A stretch of DNA of 33,606 nt from Myxococcales bacterium (GCA_027005175.1 JALTMC010000851.1:1-33606); one strand, 5' to 3'; positions 1-8,694 are shown, counted from the stretch's first letter. Notes: generated by a model not told the origin, from the letters alone. Program-made: numbers and translations.

Positions 1-16
1 GTTTAAGGAGTTTGTT

Positions 17-997
17 ATGCGCACTATCTTGCAGTTGATTTTGATGGGTTGTTTTGGGTTGAGTTTGTCGGCGTGTGGTGGACCACCACCCATAGCGGAG
101 ATCGAGTCCAGCTTGAACTCTCCATCTGCGACGCTCAATGGTGATATCATCAAGGCTTCTTTTTTGGATTATACAAAAGGCCAGTTGGCTGTGAAAATGC
201 CCGGCCTGTCGAAGTATGGAAAGATGGTATCATTCCTAACGGTGAATGATCCAAACGCCAAATCCGCTGTTCCGATGAAGCGTTATTTGGTTCAGTCGGG
301 AATTCCCACAAAGATGACGGAGCTTCTCGCTCCTTATTTACCTCTCAACAACGACCTCTCCTTGCGAAAGTCGATGTTCAAGAACAAATCGAAGTTTGGA
401 GTGATTCGACAGGCTCTTCCCGTCTCCTTTAAGGCAGACTGTGTCCAGTCTTTTTTGGGACTGAATTTGATGGGTAAAGGTGGAACATTCCGTTATATTA
501 TCGATTTGGCTTGCCAAGGAGTGGGCTCAGGGCAGATCGAACTCAAAGCGAAGGCTGTTTCTAACGGTGATGATGCAAAACTTCGATTCGAAATACGCTT
601 TTTTAATGCTTGTAACAAAGGAAATCACTGTGTTAATGGTTCGCTGATTTATAAGTTTGAAGGTTCGTCCTCGGAGGCAGGGGCTAGCGGTCGAATGCTG
701 GTTTCCATGCGGCTTCAAGTCTCTGTTGGCTCTGGAAAGTCTGTTGACATTAAACAGGGTATGCGTATCTCCTTTAATACCGCTCAACGAGCTGGAAAAC
801 TAGAGATTGTTGTCTATGCGAAAGACTCGAAAGGCCGAGAAGGCACCGTTGTTTTAGGACTTCAGGCGTCTGGCGATCAGAGTTCCTTCTCCGCTCGGGG
901 AAGCAATGGCAGTGTTGTCTGTAAAACAAGCGATCGTGGGCAAACCGGAAAGTGCTTTGCCGACGCTGCACAGGGCTCTGTGAAATACTCCTGGTAA
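17..997 (+). CDS. Hypothetical lipoprotein
   Basis: The protein has 326 residues. An AAGGAG ribosome site ends seven bases before the ATG, and the sequence AAGGAGTTTGTTATG is shared with the start of the CARDB gene at 11873. Residues 1-20 form a lipoprotein signal peptide with a clear lipobox, Leu17-Ser18-Ala19-Cys20, so the mature protein should be anchored in the outer or inner membrane. The rest is soluble, with six further cysteines in the mature part (four between about 140 and 206 and two near the end) that could form disulfides in the periplasm. I recognise no domain. The window starts 16 bases upstream, so any promoter or upstream operon partner is out of view. Confidence 0.85.
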   Translation: MRTILQLILMGCFGLSLSACGGPPPIAEIESSLNSPSATLNGDIIKASFLDYTKGQLAVKMPGLSKYGKMVSFLTVNDPNAKSAVPMKRYLVQSGIPTKMTELLAPYLPLNNDLSLRKSMFKNKSKFGVIRQALPVSFKADCVQSFLGLNLMGKGGTFRYIIDLACQGVGSGQIELKAKAVSNGDDAKLRFEIRFFNACNKGNHCVNGSLIYKFEGSSSEAGASGRMLVSMRLQVSVGSGKSVDIKQGMRISFNTAQRAGKLEIVVYAKDSKGREGTVVLGLQASGDQSSFSARGSNGSVVCKTSDRGQTGKCFADAAQGSVKYSW

Positions 998-1015
998 TCC
1001 TGCGTTCTAAATCTA

Positions 1016-1053
1016 CCCCATCTTCAAGTGTTCTGACCACCCCATCCTCAAGT
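1016..1053. repeat. Short direct repeat after the first lipoprotein gene
   Basis: Two copies of CCCCATCYTCAAGT (1016-1029 and 1040-1053) lie 24 bases apart just after the stop codon. They differ at one base. No hairpin with a T-run is present. Confidence 0.5.
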
Positions 1054-1181
1054 CAATCTTATGATGTTCTCTACGGGAATGTGTTCCTCTATTTTCGACT
1101 CAAACCAGTAAGGTTACTATTGGTTTGAATTGGACAATACGAAAGTCATTCAACCCTCCGACCATTATGATGGAGTTACAA

Positions 1182-1511
1182 ATGAAATCACCACTTCGAG
1201 ATGGATATTTAATAATTAAGGAGGGAACTGCAACTCTTAAGAAAAACTTTGAAGCTGTTGGTGGAAAACTATATCTAACAGAGCAGCATCTCACTTTTGA
1301 GTCCCATAAATTCAACATTCAATCAGGTGTCACAACAATTGAACTCTCTGATATCCAATACGCGAAAATCAATCTGTATAAATTCTTGAGACTCATCCCT
1401 CTATTACCCAATAGTCTTTCGGTATACACAACGGATGAAACGGAATACAGGTTCGTCTTGTGGGGAGGGAGTGCTTGGGCTAAAGCTATTAATCAACATA
1501 AAAGGGGATAG
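1182..1511 (+). CDS. GRAM/PH-like domain small protein
   Basis: A 109-residue soluble protein. The frame is open from 1125, but the ATG at 1182 is preferred because GGAG at 1172-1175 sits six bases before it. The body reads as a GRAM-like fold: an early strand rich in small residues (EGTATLKKNFEAVGGKLYLT), then 'LTFESHKFNIQSGVTTIEL', then a hydrophobic 'LRLIPLLPNSLSVYTTDE', and a final helix containing WAKAI. GRAM domains are PH-like modules that usually bind lipids or proteins. In bacteria, stand-alone versions are common and mostly uncharacterised. There is no signal peptide, so it should be cytoplasmic. The family assignment rests on pattern only. Confidence 0.7.
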   Translation: MKSPLRDGYLIIKEGTATLKKNFEAVGGKLYLTEQHLTFESHKFNIQSGVTTIELSDIQYAKINLYKFLRLIPLLPNSLSVYTTDETEYRFVLWGGSAWAKAINQHKRG

Positions 1512-1676
1512 GTTTTTCGTGGGACTGAACCCACACTCTGAGGAGGAAAAACCCGACGGAGGTCGGCTCAACCATTTTTGTTTGTTCTGAAGGGCAAGTG
1601 GTTCTGAGTGCGCTTTCGCGTACTTCTCACCCTCAGAGTGGGATTTTCGTCTTGCGGATATACAGGAGATCTTGTT

Positions 1677-1745
1677 ATGTCCATTTCTTTTACTGGCTGT
1701 CAGGTTCCCGTAAAAGCGACGAGAGAACTTGGTTTCACTGGGTAG
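1677..1745 (+). CDS. Possible 22-residue peptide
   Basis: ATG at 1677 with AGGAG at 1664-1668, eight bases upstream, opens a frame reading MSISFTGCQVPVKATRELG and ending in TAG at 1743-1745. The GGGGAG next to this stop serves as the ribosome site for the next small frame at 1755. The ribosome site is the only real support. The peptide has no recognisable motif and may be chance or the remnant of a decayed gene. Confidence 0.25.
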   Translation: MSISFTGCQVPVKATRELGFTG

Positions 1746-1754
1746 GGGAGATTT

Positions 1755-1955
1755 GTGTCGATTGCTTTCTCACGTTCTCTACATTCCCGGCAGATCGATA
1801 GCTCCTACCGTTGGTTACGATGGTTTCTTTGGGCCGTTTTCATTTTTGGAGGATGGGCCTCTTTGGGAGCGAATGTCGGGTGGTTTGATGCCAAGGAGTG
1901 GTTCAGCAGGGATCCATCTTCCCGCAAGAGACGGCAGGTCCTCCTCGGCAGCTAG
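1755..1955 (+). CDS. Possible small single-span membrane protein
   Basis: A GTG start follows GGGGAG (1745-1750) by four bases. The 66-residue product has a basic, serine-rich N-terminus, one hydrophobic segment around residues 19-41 rich in Trp, Phe and Gly, and a basic C-terminal tail (SSRKRRQ). That layout fits a small inner-membrane protein. It follows the 22-residue frame by ten bases, so the two could be co-translated. No homologue is recognised, and frames overlapping it on the same strand are open too, so it may be spurious. Confidence 0.35.
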   Translation: MSIAFSRSLHSRQIDSSYRWLRWFLWAVFIFGGWASLGANVGWFDAKEWFSRDPSSRKRRQVLLGS

Positions 1956-2085
1956 GAAGTTAGACATCACAATCTCCATTTACCGAATATTTTTGCTCTG
2001 ACTCCTCATATTCACGAGGTTTGATTGCTGTTGTCAAGGTGTTGTTTTTAGGAAGGATTATTTTCTGGTGGCCGTGCGCTTCGTG

Positions 2086-5000
2086 TTATTCTTGTAGGAT
2101 ATTTGACTGTCTGAAGTCAAAGGTTAAGAGACCAAACGGCCCACTGGCAACATAGGCTTTGTTGTTCCACAATACGACGTGCTGGGTGTTTCTAGGTTGG
2201 AATTGTGGGTTGTTGGGATTCTTGGGATCGAGCTTCCAGGTGAAGTTAGGAGCAAAGAATAAGCTTTTTACTCCATCCTTTGTATTGAATTTTGGCAATT
2301 GTAGCCAGAGAATTCCACCTGTGTTTGAGACTCTGAATTGTAGGTAAGGTCCATAGCCAAGCTCCAAAAAGAGATCAGACGGTTTGTTGTGTTTACCAAA
2401 CGTATACTTCAGAGCGAGAGTTATCGTGTGTTCCAACTTTGTTTTGGTGACACGATAGACTTTCAATCCATCATGTCTTGAGTGAATAGAGATCCTATCA
2501 CCGTGCAAGGCAACTCGTTGTGATACCCGATCGGTTAGATAGGTCCTGGAGAGCTGCATGAATGAGTTTCGTGCCTTGGTCAACTGGTAGAGTGTTATGT
2601 TGGTATAGCCACTATATGGATTCCCAATGCCACTTAGATACAACAGCTGTCCCTCTTTTTGGTAGACCTTCATACAATGTCCGGGAAAGGTGCGTTTGAG
2701 TCCCTCTGTCCAGCGGTTTGTTTGCCAGGTCCATTGCTGGATCCATGAACTCTGGATTCTGGTTGTGCTTGAATTGGGTCCGATCGAAAGTAGGGCTGTT
2801 GTGTCATTGACCCGCAACACATTGTACTTTTCACTGTTGTCCTGTAGCTTCTTGAGCTGCTGCAATTTGGGTTGACTGGGCTGTCGCATATCAAGGAATC
2901 CAAGATACTTGGTGTTTTGACCGGGAGGGGAATAAGCAAAGAGTATTCCATTGGGCATACTTGCCCAGCTCTGATTCAATACGTTGGAGTGCCCTTGGAT
3001 GGAGGCCGATTGCAGGAATTCGGGTATGTATGCAACATATACCCTTGCGCCGACCTTCGGCTGGCTTGGATTCTGGAGGTCGATGACCCTCAACTCTGTT
3101 TGTGAGGACGTGATCTCTCGAAAGACAAGCAGATATTGTTTCCATTGCAATACATTGCGAACATTCTCCAACGTGAGTTGGGCCAGTGGCTCTCCTCTTG
3201 TTGCTTGTTTTATGCGATCCACCCGAAGAATCCGAGTCTCTTGAAGCTTCTTGTACCTGGGGCTGCTTTTCTCGACCCCTCTGAGACTGGGCTTGATCTG
3301 TGTGACAATATATTCACCCAATGGATAGACTGCATCGACATCGAGAGCTATCTCTAACGTTGCGACAGCTTTGGGTTTGGATAGATCTGCCAACGAAGCA
3401 ACGCTCAGATTGGTTTCCGCGAGGGAGACCAGTACCGGACCTCTTGGGGTAGAGGAGTTGTTGTAAAAGAGTAAGCGTTGCAAGGCTCCGTGTTGTTGTG
3501 GATGCTCTAGTGTCCCCATATCCGACAGGACCGTCTGACTTGTGTTGGGGAGATTCTTTTGATAGCGGTTGATGTCCCATCGCATCAAGCCTATGGCAGT
3601 GTGGTCCTTCTTTTCCTTTGTGTCGTTGTAGCGTACAGGGACTGCCACAAGGTTCAGTGAACTGCTTTCGTACATTCCAATGTATTTGTGGGCTTGGTCT
3701 CGATCCCAGTTCACATTGGAAGAGACCACTGCGATGCTGGGATTGATGCTGACACAACGTCGCTGTACCAATCGAAGCTTTGAGAGGTTGCGTGCATCCA
3801 CAATACTGACAGCTGTGCGTGAGTAGATCCCTGTATCTTTGTTGAATCCAGTACATGCTGACGAGTTATCTCGACCCACTGCAAGCAAATATTGACCCCC
3901 TTCGATCAGACGAAACAAGTTGATGTCTCCGCTTAACTCGTCGATGTTGCCAAGTGATTCTAACTTGTCCGGATTCTTATAGCTCAAGGCATAGAGAGGA
4001 TCTCTGATACGTAATCTTTCTCGTCTCCTACGTTCAATATCGACACGATCGGCAGACTTATCTTGCTCATCGATACCCGTCGCAGTAATGGCGTAAACAA
4101 CCTGACGTTTGGCATCAAACAAGCTGCCGCGTACAGATTCTCCAGGCTTTCCAAACGCCACCATATGGCGAAGAACAGGCTTCTCGCTCCTTCGAATATC
4201 AATGCTTAGAAGTAGGTTTTGTACTTGGCTGGTAATTCGGCTGGCTGATATCTGTAGGGCATTGCGGCGGACAATGCCCAGGTATAGAGCACTGTCCTGG
4301 GTTTTATCATTGACGATGGTTTGCTTGAATTGGTCCGACATGTAGCCTTGTACCATAAAGTGACTGTGTTCTTTGACCCGGCCCGATGGATCAGAGATGT
4401 CATAGATACGGATGACTGTATAATTGAGCTGTGTTGTTATCGTTGGAGGTACGACTCTGCTTGGGAAAGTCCTATTTCTTCCATTGCAGTTTCCAAATCC
4501 ACCAAAGCTACGTGGCTGAGACGGTCCTGTTCCAGGTGGTGCTATCGTCATACCCGCCCGGTAGATAAAGTTGCTTGCAATGACAAGGCGTTTGGGTGTG
4601 GCTGTCATGACCGCACCCAGATACTGCATGGGCTGCAAAGAGTGGAGCAAGAGGCGATCACTGCGTAGGTCAGGGTCCCCTTCCAGACGGAGCGCGGAGT
4701 CATCCCTGTTGTTTGTAACTTTGGCGAGAACATTGGAACCCGAAGCGAGGACAGGGAGCAGATCAGTTGTTCGAATTCCCTGGAAGCTTACAAGTTTGAG
4801 TTTCGAAGGTTGGCCCACAAAATAGGTATGAAGAAACGTTTGTCCCAAAACCATTTCTGATGGAGCATCGGCATTCAGTCTAACTTTGGGGTTGTATGTT
4901 ATCAGATAAATGGTGTTCCCTACTTTTCGGGAATGTCCTGGCAGTAATGTGCCATGAATGGTGATTCGATGAAGCAGCTTGGGCTGTTCAGGGTTGGAGA

Positions 5001-5448
5001 TATCTATCGAGATCAACTGGCTGGGAGCAAGGCTGACACGGTATTGAGGGCTTATCTTGGCGCGGGTCATGGTCACGGGATAACGCACCATCACAAAGGC
5101 GGTTTTGTCTCCCACAAACATTTCAACAGGGTAACCGTAGACTGGGAGGTTGGAGAGTCTTTTGGGCTTCGTCGCATCGCTCATTGAGAAGATGGTCAGC
5201 CCTTTGTAGGCGTGAAGATAGAATAGCAAATCCCCCTTTTTTCGATAGAGATCGGACTCTTCCACTTGCTGTGTTTGCTTCGGCTTTGTTGGTGTTGTTT
5301 GTACGACACCCCTCTGGGAAGCGGTTGGTCCGGCAGAACCAATATCGGAAGCGGTACCACAACCCACCATATAACAAACAACCAAAAAGCTCGATACAAA
5401 CCAATACCAACGAGCTGATGAGTTGGTATTTTTGTGTTTTTGATACAT
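2086..5448 (-). CDS. Secreted beta-propeller domain lipoprotein
   Basis: A 1120-residue protein. AGGAG lies seven bases before the ATG. The N-terminus is a lipoprotein signal ending VGC at Cys30, followed by a Ser/Thr/Gln-rich linker to about residue 65. The body matches the secreted beta-propeller family (Pfam Beta_propel type): repeated 'hLhIxDhSNPxxPxLL' blades such as ISIDISNPEQPKLL, IRIYDISDPSGRVKE, VSIVDARNLSKLRLV, IDLQNPSQPKVGARV and LDMRQPSQPKL. The family's function is unknown; propellers usually serve in binding. Members are commonly 600-700 residues, so this one is long and probably has two propeller units. It is monocistronic, and the neighbouring plus-strand genes do not suggest a pathway. 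Confidence 0.88.
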   Translation of the reverse strand: MYQKHKNTNSSARWYWFVSSFLVVCYMVGCGTASDIGSAGPTASQRGVVQTTPTKPKQTQQVEESDLYRKKGDLLFYLHAYKGLTIFSMSDATKPKRLSNLPVYGYPVEMFVGDKTAFVMVRYPVTMTRAKISPQYRVSLAPSQLISIDISNPEQPKLLHRITIHGTLLPGHSRKVGNTIYLITYNPKVRLNADAPSEMVLGQTFLHTYFVGQPSKLKLVSFQGIRTTDLLPVLASGSNVLAKVTNNRDDSALRLEGDPDLRSDRLLLHSLQPMQYLGAVMTATPKRLVIASNFIYRAGMTIAPPGTGPSQPRSFGGFGNCNGRNRTFPSRVVPPTITTQLNYTVIRIYDISDPSGRVKEHSHFMVQGYMSDQFKQTIVNDKTQDSALYLGIVRRNALQISASRITSQVQNLLLSIDIRRSEKPVLRHMVAFGKPGESVRGSLFDAKRQVVYAITATGIDEQDKSADRVDIERRRRERLRIRDPLYALSYKNPDKLESLGNIDELSGDINLFRLIEGGQYLLAVGRDNSSACTGFNKDTGIYSRTAVSIVDARNLSKLRLVQRRCVSINPSIAVVSSNVNWDRDQAHKYIGMYESSSLNLVAVPVRYNDTKEKKDHTAIGLMRWDINRYQKNLPNTSQTVLSDMGTLEHPQQHGALQRLLFYNNSSTPRGPVLVSLAETNLSVASLADLSKPKAVATLEIALDVDAVYPLGEYIVTQIKPSLRGVEKSSPRYKKLQETRILRVDRIKQATRGEPLAQLTLENVRNVLQWKQYLLVFREITSSQTELRVIDLQNPSQPKVGARVYVAYIPEFLQSASIQGHSNVLNQSWASMPNGILFAYSPPGQNTKYLGFLDMRQPSQPKLQQLKKLQDNSEKYNVLRVNDTTALLSIGPNSSTTRIQSSWIQQWTWQTNRWTEGLKRTFPGHCMKVYQKEGQLLYLSGIGNPYSGYTNITLYQLTKARNSFMQLSRTYLTDRVSQRVALHGDRISIHSRHDGLKVYRVTKTKLEHTITLALKYTFGKHNKPSDLFLELGYGPYLQFRVSNTGGILWLQLPKFNTKDGVKSLFFAPNFTWKLDPKNPNNPQFQPRNTQHVVLWNNKAYVASGPFGLLTFDFRQSNILQE

Positions 5449-5794
5449 TCCATCGCTCCTATCGTCAAAGACCTACAATTCTTTCCCAGAATACTTTTTT
5501 TTCAGCAGAATCGACAAGGTGATAGCATCATCCCAATGACAAACCAACAGCTTATTAACTCCATACCTCTTCTCAATCAATGGCTCCCTCTGGCACAGTG
5601 ACCTGAATGAGCCGTCTTTCCTACACGTAATTACTCATGAGGATAAAAAAGTAGGACAATTAAAATTCGAAGAACCAAAAAGAGGACTTGGTATTGGGTA
5701 AGGAAGGACACAGCAGGGATGCTTACAGAGGGAGATGGCAGCGATGCTTACGGAAGGAGATAGCGATGCTTATAGAGGGAGATGGCGGCGATGC
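5449..5794. other. Intergenic stretch with possible gene remnants
   Basis: Apart from a tandem repeat at its right end (separate entry), this gap holds two overlapping-frame stretches on the plus strand that read like protein. One starts at ATG 5536 (MTNQQLINSIPLLNQWLPLAQ) and stops at 5601. The other has no ATG start and ends in TAA at 5699-5701, with a C-terminus HEDKKVGQLKFEEPKRGLG. A single frameshift would join them. This could be a decayed small gene, but I recognise no family. Confidence 0.35.
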
Positions 5795-5797
5795 TTA
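5718..5797. repeat. Degenerate 22-25 bp tandem repeat over a gene end
   Basis: Four copies of GATGCTTA start at 5718, 5743, 5765 and 5790, separated by GA-rich spacers (A/G-GAGGGAGATGGC-like). The last copy contains the stop codon of the minus-strand zinc-ribbon gene (TTA at 5795-5797). The array therefore lies in the 3' untranslated region and looks like serial duplication of the gene's 3' end. Confidence 0.8.
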
Positions 5798-5974
5798 ATC
5801 CTCAGCGATTGTGATGGACTTGGCTTTGCAGAGATTTCGTTTTTTGTTGGCAGCGCGACCACATTTCACGCATAGATAAGCAGGTCGATTGACGAGTTCA
5901 CTTAACATGTCGAAGTGATTCGACATATCCTTCTTTTTCCACTTGCAGAGACTGGACTTCGACAGCTGGCTCAT
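5795..5974 (-). CDS. Small zinc-ribbon-like protein
   Basis: A 59-residue basic protein. The frame is open from 5989, but the ATG at 5974 is chosen because GGGAG lies six bases upstream. Four cysteines form a plausible zinc site: Cys10 in LCKWKKKD, Cys35 and Cys38 in the pair LCVKCGRAANKKRNL, and Cys49 in NLCKA. I have seen short proteins of this CxKW...CxKCGRxANxKxxLCK pattern in deltaproteobacterial-type genomes, always as uncharacterised proteins; this is recalled, not searched. There is no signal peptide. Its 3' end carries the tandem repeat and a 37-base palindrome lies upstream. Confidence 0.75.
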   Translation of the reverse strand: MSQLSKSSLCKWKKKDMSNHFDMLSELVNRPAYLCVKCGRAANKKRNLCKAKSITIAED

Positions 5975-6036
5975 GGACCTCTCCCACATCCTTGATCTAC
6001 ATATATATTGTCATTGTGTTGGGTTGGTGCTTTCTT

Positions 6037-6073
6037 TGGATTTCTTCTGCTGAAGTTCAGCAGAAGAAATCCA
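6037..6073. repeat. 37-base perfect palindrome with 18-bp arms
   Basis: Arms 6037-6054 and 6056-6073 are exact reverse complements around a single central G (centre CTGCTGAA-G-TTCAGCAG). A transcript could fold into a long hairpin, but neither strand has a T-run right after it, so it is not a typical terminator. It lies 63 bases upstream of the zinc-ribbon gene start and 412 upstream of the phospholipase gene. It may be an operator, a hairpin RNA element or a replication-derived palindrome. Confidence 0.85.
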
Positions 6074-6352
6074 GAGACAGACACTTTTTCTTTTGAGTGA
6101 CTTGGCTGTTCCTTGAAATGCTCAAGAAATCCACAAATCAGCAGCGGCATTCTAGCAGTAAACCTGTTTTAATGCAACCACATTTCTGCCAAGCTACAAA
6201 CAGGAGGATGGGCTATCTTGATGAAGAGGAGGATGCCTTCTCTGGAGGATGCCTTGTTTCTAGGAGAGGAATAAGATAAGAATCTTTACGCTCAGGGTCG
6301 TGCTGAGAGTGTTTTTGTCGTATGCGTTTTTCAGTAAGGGGAAGCCTTCTGT

Positions 6353-6472
6353 ATGAAAACAATGGCTACCATGGCACGATATGGAACGGCGTTGACCATT
6401 TTTGTTGCGTTATGCTCTGGGTCGAATACAACGCGGAAGACAATGTACTTGTGTTTTGGTTTCTTTGGTTAG
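6353..6472 (+). CDS. Possible 39-residue secreted peptide
   Basis: ATG at 6353 has AAGGGGAAG about nine bases upstream. The product starts MKTMATMARYGTALTIFVAL and then has CSGSN, which resembles a signal peptide with a cysteine near the cleavage point, followed by only about 18 residues. It ends 12 bases before the phospholipase start and could be a leader peptide coupled to it. Chance is a fair alternative. Confidence 0.3.
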   Translation: MKTMATMARYGTALTIFVALCSGSNTTRKTMYLCFGFFG

Positions 6473-6484
6473 GAGAGAGGGAGA

Positions 6485-8245
6485 GTGACATTGGACAGTG
6501 AGGCACCGTTATTTTCAAGAAAAAGTGAGCAGCCCAAGCAGATCTTGTATGTTGCTCCTACAAATTTACAGTATCGTCGATGGATGGCCGATATTCAAAG
6601 GGTTCCAGGGGGAGAGCTTGTGGATGAGAGGTATCCACCGTTGTTGCTTTTTCAAGAGATCACATTTTCTTGGGTGGTAGAGCAGAGCCCCAAGGGCACA
6701 ATGGAGCGATTGCGTTCTATGTATGCGAGTATGTTGTTGCTTGATTTGCGATATGCCCCAGAGCCCGATGATAGGAAGGAAGGCATCAAGCAAGCACGTC
6801 AGCTTTTGGCCCAACTTGACGAAGTGGAAGATCTGGAGTCCCGGTATGGATTTCACCGTATCCTGGCCTTGGTTTCTGGTCCTGTGCCCGAGCAAGTGGA
6901 TCAGCTGATGGTCGAGCTGGGTGGATTTGGTATTCAACATGTAATTCGACAACGTGTTCAAAGCGAAAGTGGCATTCCCAATGAGACAGAGTCTGTTGCG
7001 TTTGCTGCGAATGTTTTGGAATATATTGTGACGCTCTTAAGTTCGCCACAGCAGACAAAAACGGCACTGTGCCTTGCTGGAGGTGGTATCACTGGGATCT
7101 ACTATGAGCTTGGTGCGCTCAAGTGCCTTGATGATTGCTTGATCTCTGAGAACAAAGACATCCCTGCGATCAATAATTTCGATATGTACTTTGGGATTAG
7201 TGCAGGAGCTGTGAACAGCGGTGTTCTTTCGGCAGGATATGCTGTGGAGGAGTTTATGGCGGCCCTCGATGGTCATGACGGGGGGCGCATTGAACCTTTA
7301 AGTCTCAATCTCATGAAGCTTGAGCACCTCAACTTCTCTGGATATCTGGAGCGATTGCGTTTTGCATTTCGATCGTCTTGGCATGGCTTTCGCGGTGCTT
7401 TCAGTAGCAAAGACAAACTTGAATTGGACTCCTTTGTGCTCAATTACTCCGAGATCCTGGGGCCTCCTTTTCGCTCCGATTTATTTGAACAAGTCTTGCG
7501 TAAGATCTTCTCCATGGATGGTGTTACCAATGACTTTCGTCAGTTGCCGCGTTGTCTTTACATTGGTGCATCAGACCAAGATAAAAAACGCCATGTCTTG
7601 TTTGGCTCAACGGGTTACCGAGATGTTCCTATTAGCAAAGCCATTCAAGCTTCTCTGAGTATTCATCCTGCTTTTGCGGCAGTTAAGATCAATGGTCGAT
7701 ATTACGAAGATGGTGCGGTGACACGTACATCAAATATGACAGAGGCCATCCGACGAGGTGCAAGTCTTGTCTTTGTCTTAGACCCATTTTTGCCTTATGT
7801 CGCTCGTGAGGTTGGATACACACACAAACGTGGATTACTTTACAATCTCGACCAAGATATTCGAACACTTTCTTATACAAGATATGAGAATGTCCGCAAC
7901 TGGGCATTGCGAAAACATCCGGACGTTCGCTCTTATACCTTTGTTCCTTCCAATCGATTGCGTCACCTCCTCTCGGATAACCCCATGGACCATCGACCGT
8001 TCTTGGAGATCTGGCGTGGTGCTTACCTCTCAACCTATCGTCGTATCAAAGGCTTGCTGCATCGTTTACGCGGAGATGCAACAGCTCATAACCTGGGAAT
8101 CGATCTCGACCGGGCTAGCGAGGTTACGGCTCGATTGAAACGAACAGAATCTGTTCGTTTTGAAGACTTCTTTCCCGACGGGAAAATCCATATCAGAAAA
8201 CCACCGCTCGCCTGTGAACAACACGATTGTCATGAGATTGAATGA
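6485..8245 (+). CDS. Patatin-like phospholipase
   Basis: A 586-residue protein starting at GTG, with AGGAG nine bases upstream. Residues 1-190 form an N-terminal region of unknown fold with a response-regulator-like stretch (YASMLLLDLRYAP) but no recognisable phosphoacceptor set. The patatin domain runs from about 193 to 425: oxyanion motif GGGITG (199-204), nucleophile elbow GISAG with Ser239, and the catalytic Asp in YEDGA near residue 409. Patatins are Ser-Asp dyad lipid acyl hydrolases that release fatty acids from phospholipids. The last 170 residues are basic and may bind membrane. There is no signal peptide, so it should act in the cytoplasm or leave by another route. All catalytic residues are intact. 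Confidence 0.92.
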   Translation: MTLDSEAPLFSRKSEQPKQILYVAPTNLQYRRWMADIQRVPGGELVDERYPPLLLFQEITFSWVVEQSPKGTMERLRSMYASMLLLDLRYAPEPDDRKEGIKQARQLLAQLDEVEDLESRYGFHRILALVSGPVPEQVDQLMVELGGFGIQHVIRQRVQSESGIPNETESVAFAANVLEYIVTLLSSPQQTKTALCLAGGGITGIYYELGALKCLDDCLISENKDIPAINNFDMYFGISAGAVNSGVLSAGYAVEEFMAALDGHDGGRIEPLSLNLMKLEHLNFSGYLERLRFAFRSSWHGFRGAFSSKDKLELDSFVLNYSEILGPPFRSDLFEQVLRKIFSMDGVTNDFRQLPRCLYIGASDQDKKRHVLFGSTGYRDVPISKAIQASLSIHPAFAAVKINGRYYEDGAVTRTSNMTEAIRRGASLVFVLDPFLPYVAREVGYTHKRGLLYNLDQDIRTLSYTRYENVRNWALRKHPDVRSYTFVPSNRLRHLLSDNPMDHRPFLEIWRGAYLSTYRRIKGLLHRLRGDATAHNLGIDLDRASEVTARLKRTESVRFEDFFPDGKIHIRKPPLACEQHDCHEIE

Positions 8246-8259
8246 TTCATGGACATACT

Positions 8260-8317
8260 TGGGCTTGGTTGGTTGGGTACGAGGAGCCGGATGTATCTCT
8301 GGGTTTGGTTGGTTGGG
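8260..8317. repeat. 18-bp direct repeat between convergent genes
   Basis: GGGCTTGGTTGGTTGGGT (8260-8277) recurs as GGGTTTGGTTGGTTGGGT (8300-8317), 40 bases on, with one mismatch. It lies in the 86-base gap between the phospholipase stop and the stop of the minus-strand membrane gene. No terminator is visible. Confidence 0.6.
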
Positions 8318-8331
8318 TGGGGCCGGGTTAC

Positions 8332-8694
8332 TCAGGAAGCTGGTGCAGTGGCAAGCTGATACATGCTTACGAACATCGTGATTGTAAGCAAAGACATGGA
8401 CAGCACTCTGAACCATTGGAAGTCTGTTGTGAAAAAGTAGTGAATGGGGTGGGAAGAGAAGAGCAGTTGTGCAGTGCTTATCAGGAGGATAAGGCCACTT
8501 GTCACTAACAATACGGCGGGGCGTGTCGTGGCTTTCTTTGTCTTTCGGACGCTGAAATCAATGAGTACAATGCTGGCGAATATGGCGAGAATTAGGGCAA
8601 AATCAAAGACACCACCAAACACCATAAAGTTGATGTTGCGAAAGAGGTAGATCAGTGAGACAAAGCCTGTTGTTAGGAGTAGAGCTGGCTCCAT
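8332..8694 (-). CDS. Small four-span membrane protein
   Basis: A 120-residue hydrophobic protein with about four transmembrane segments (roughly residues 2-18, 25-47, 58-78 and 92-113), separated by basic loops such as RKTKKATTRP. The frame opens at a GTG at 8820 that overlaps the stop of the upstream CARDB gene. The ATG at 8694 is preferred because GGGAAGGG lies a few bases before it and translation then begins directly with the first membrane span. It is probably co-transcribed with the CARDB/MYXO-CTERM gene, 122 bases downstream of its stop. I recognise no family, and a role in handling the anchored partner is only a guess from position. Confidence 0.6.
   Translation of the reverse strand: MEPALLLTTGFVSLIYLFRNINFMVFGGVFDFALILAIFASIVLIDFSVRKTKKATTRPAVLLVTSGLILLISTAQLLFSSHPIHYFFTTDFQWFRVLSMSLLTITMFVSMYQLATAPAS

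Larger units (their letters stand above)
1512..2085. other. Intergenic stretch with two possible small ORFs
   Basis: This 574-base gap between convergent genes holds no recognisable large gene. It contains two short plus-strand reading frames with good ribosome sites (listed separately at 1677 and 1755) and a 10-bp inverted repeat, CACTCTGAGG near 1533 and CCTCAGAGTG at 1631-1640. I see no T-tract terminator for either flanking gene. Confidence 0.6.
5975..6484. other. Divergent intergenic region
   Basis: This region lies between the minus-strand zinc-ribbon gene and the patatin gene. It contains the palindrome at 6037-6073 and a possible 39-residue frame at 6353-6472. The frame at 6097-6279 is open but has no convincing ribosome site and no protein-like composition, so I leave it out. 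I could not fix a promoter. Confidence 0.5.
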
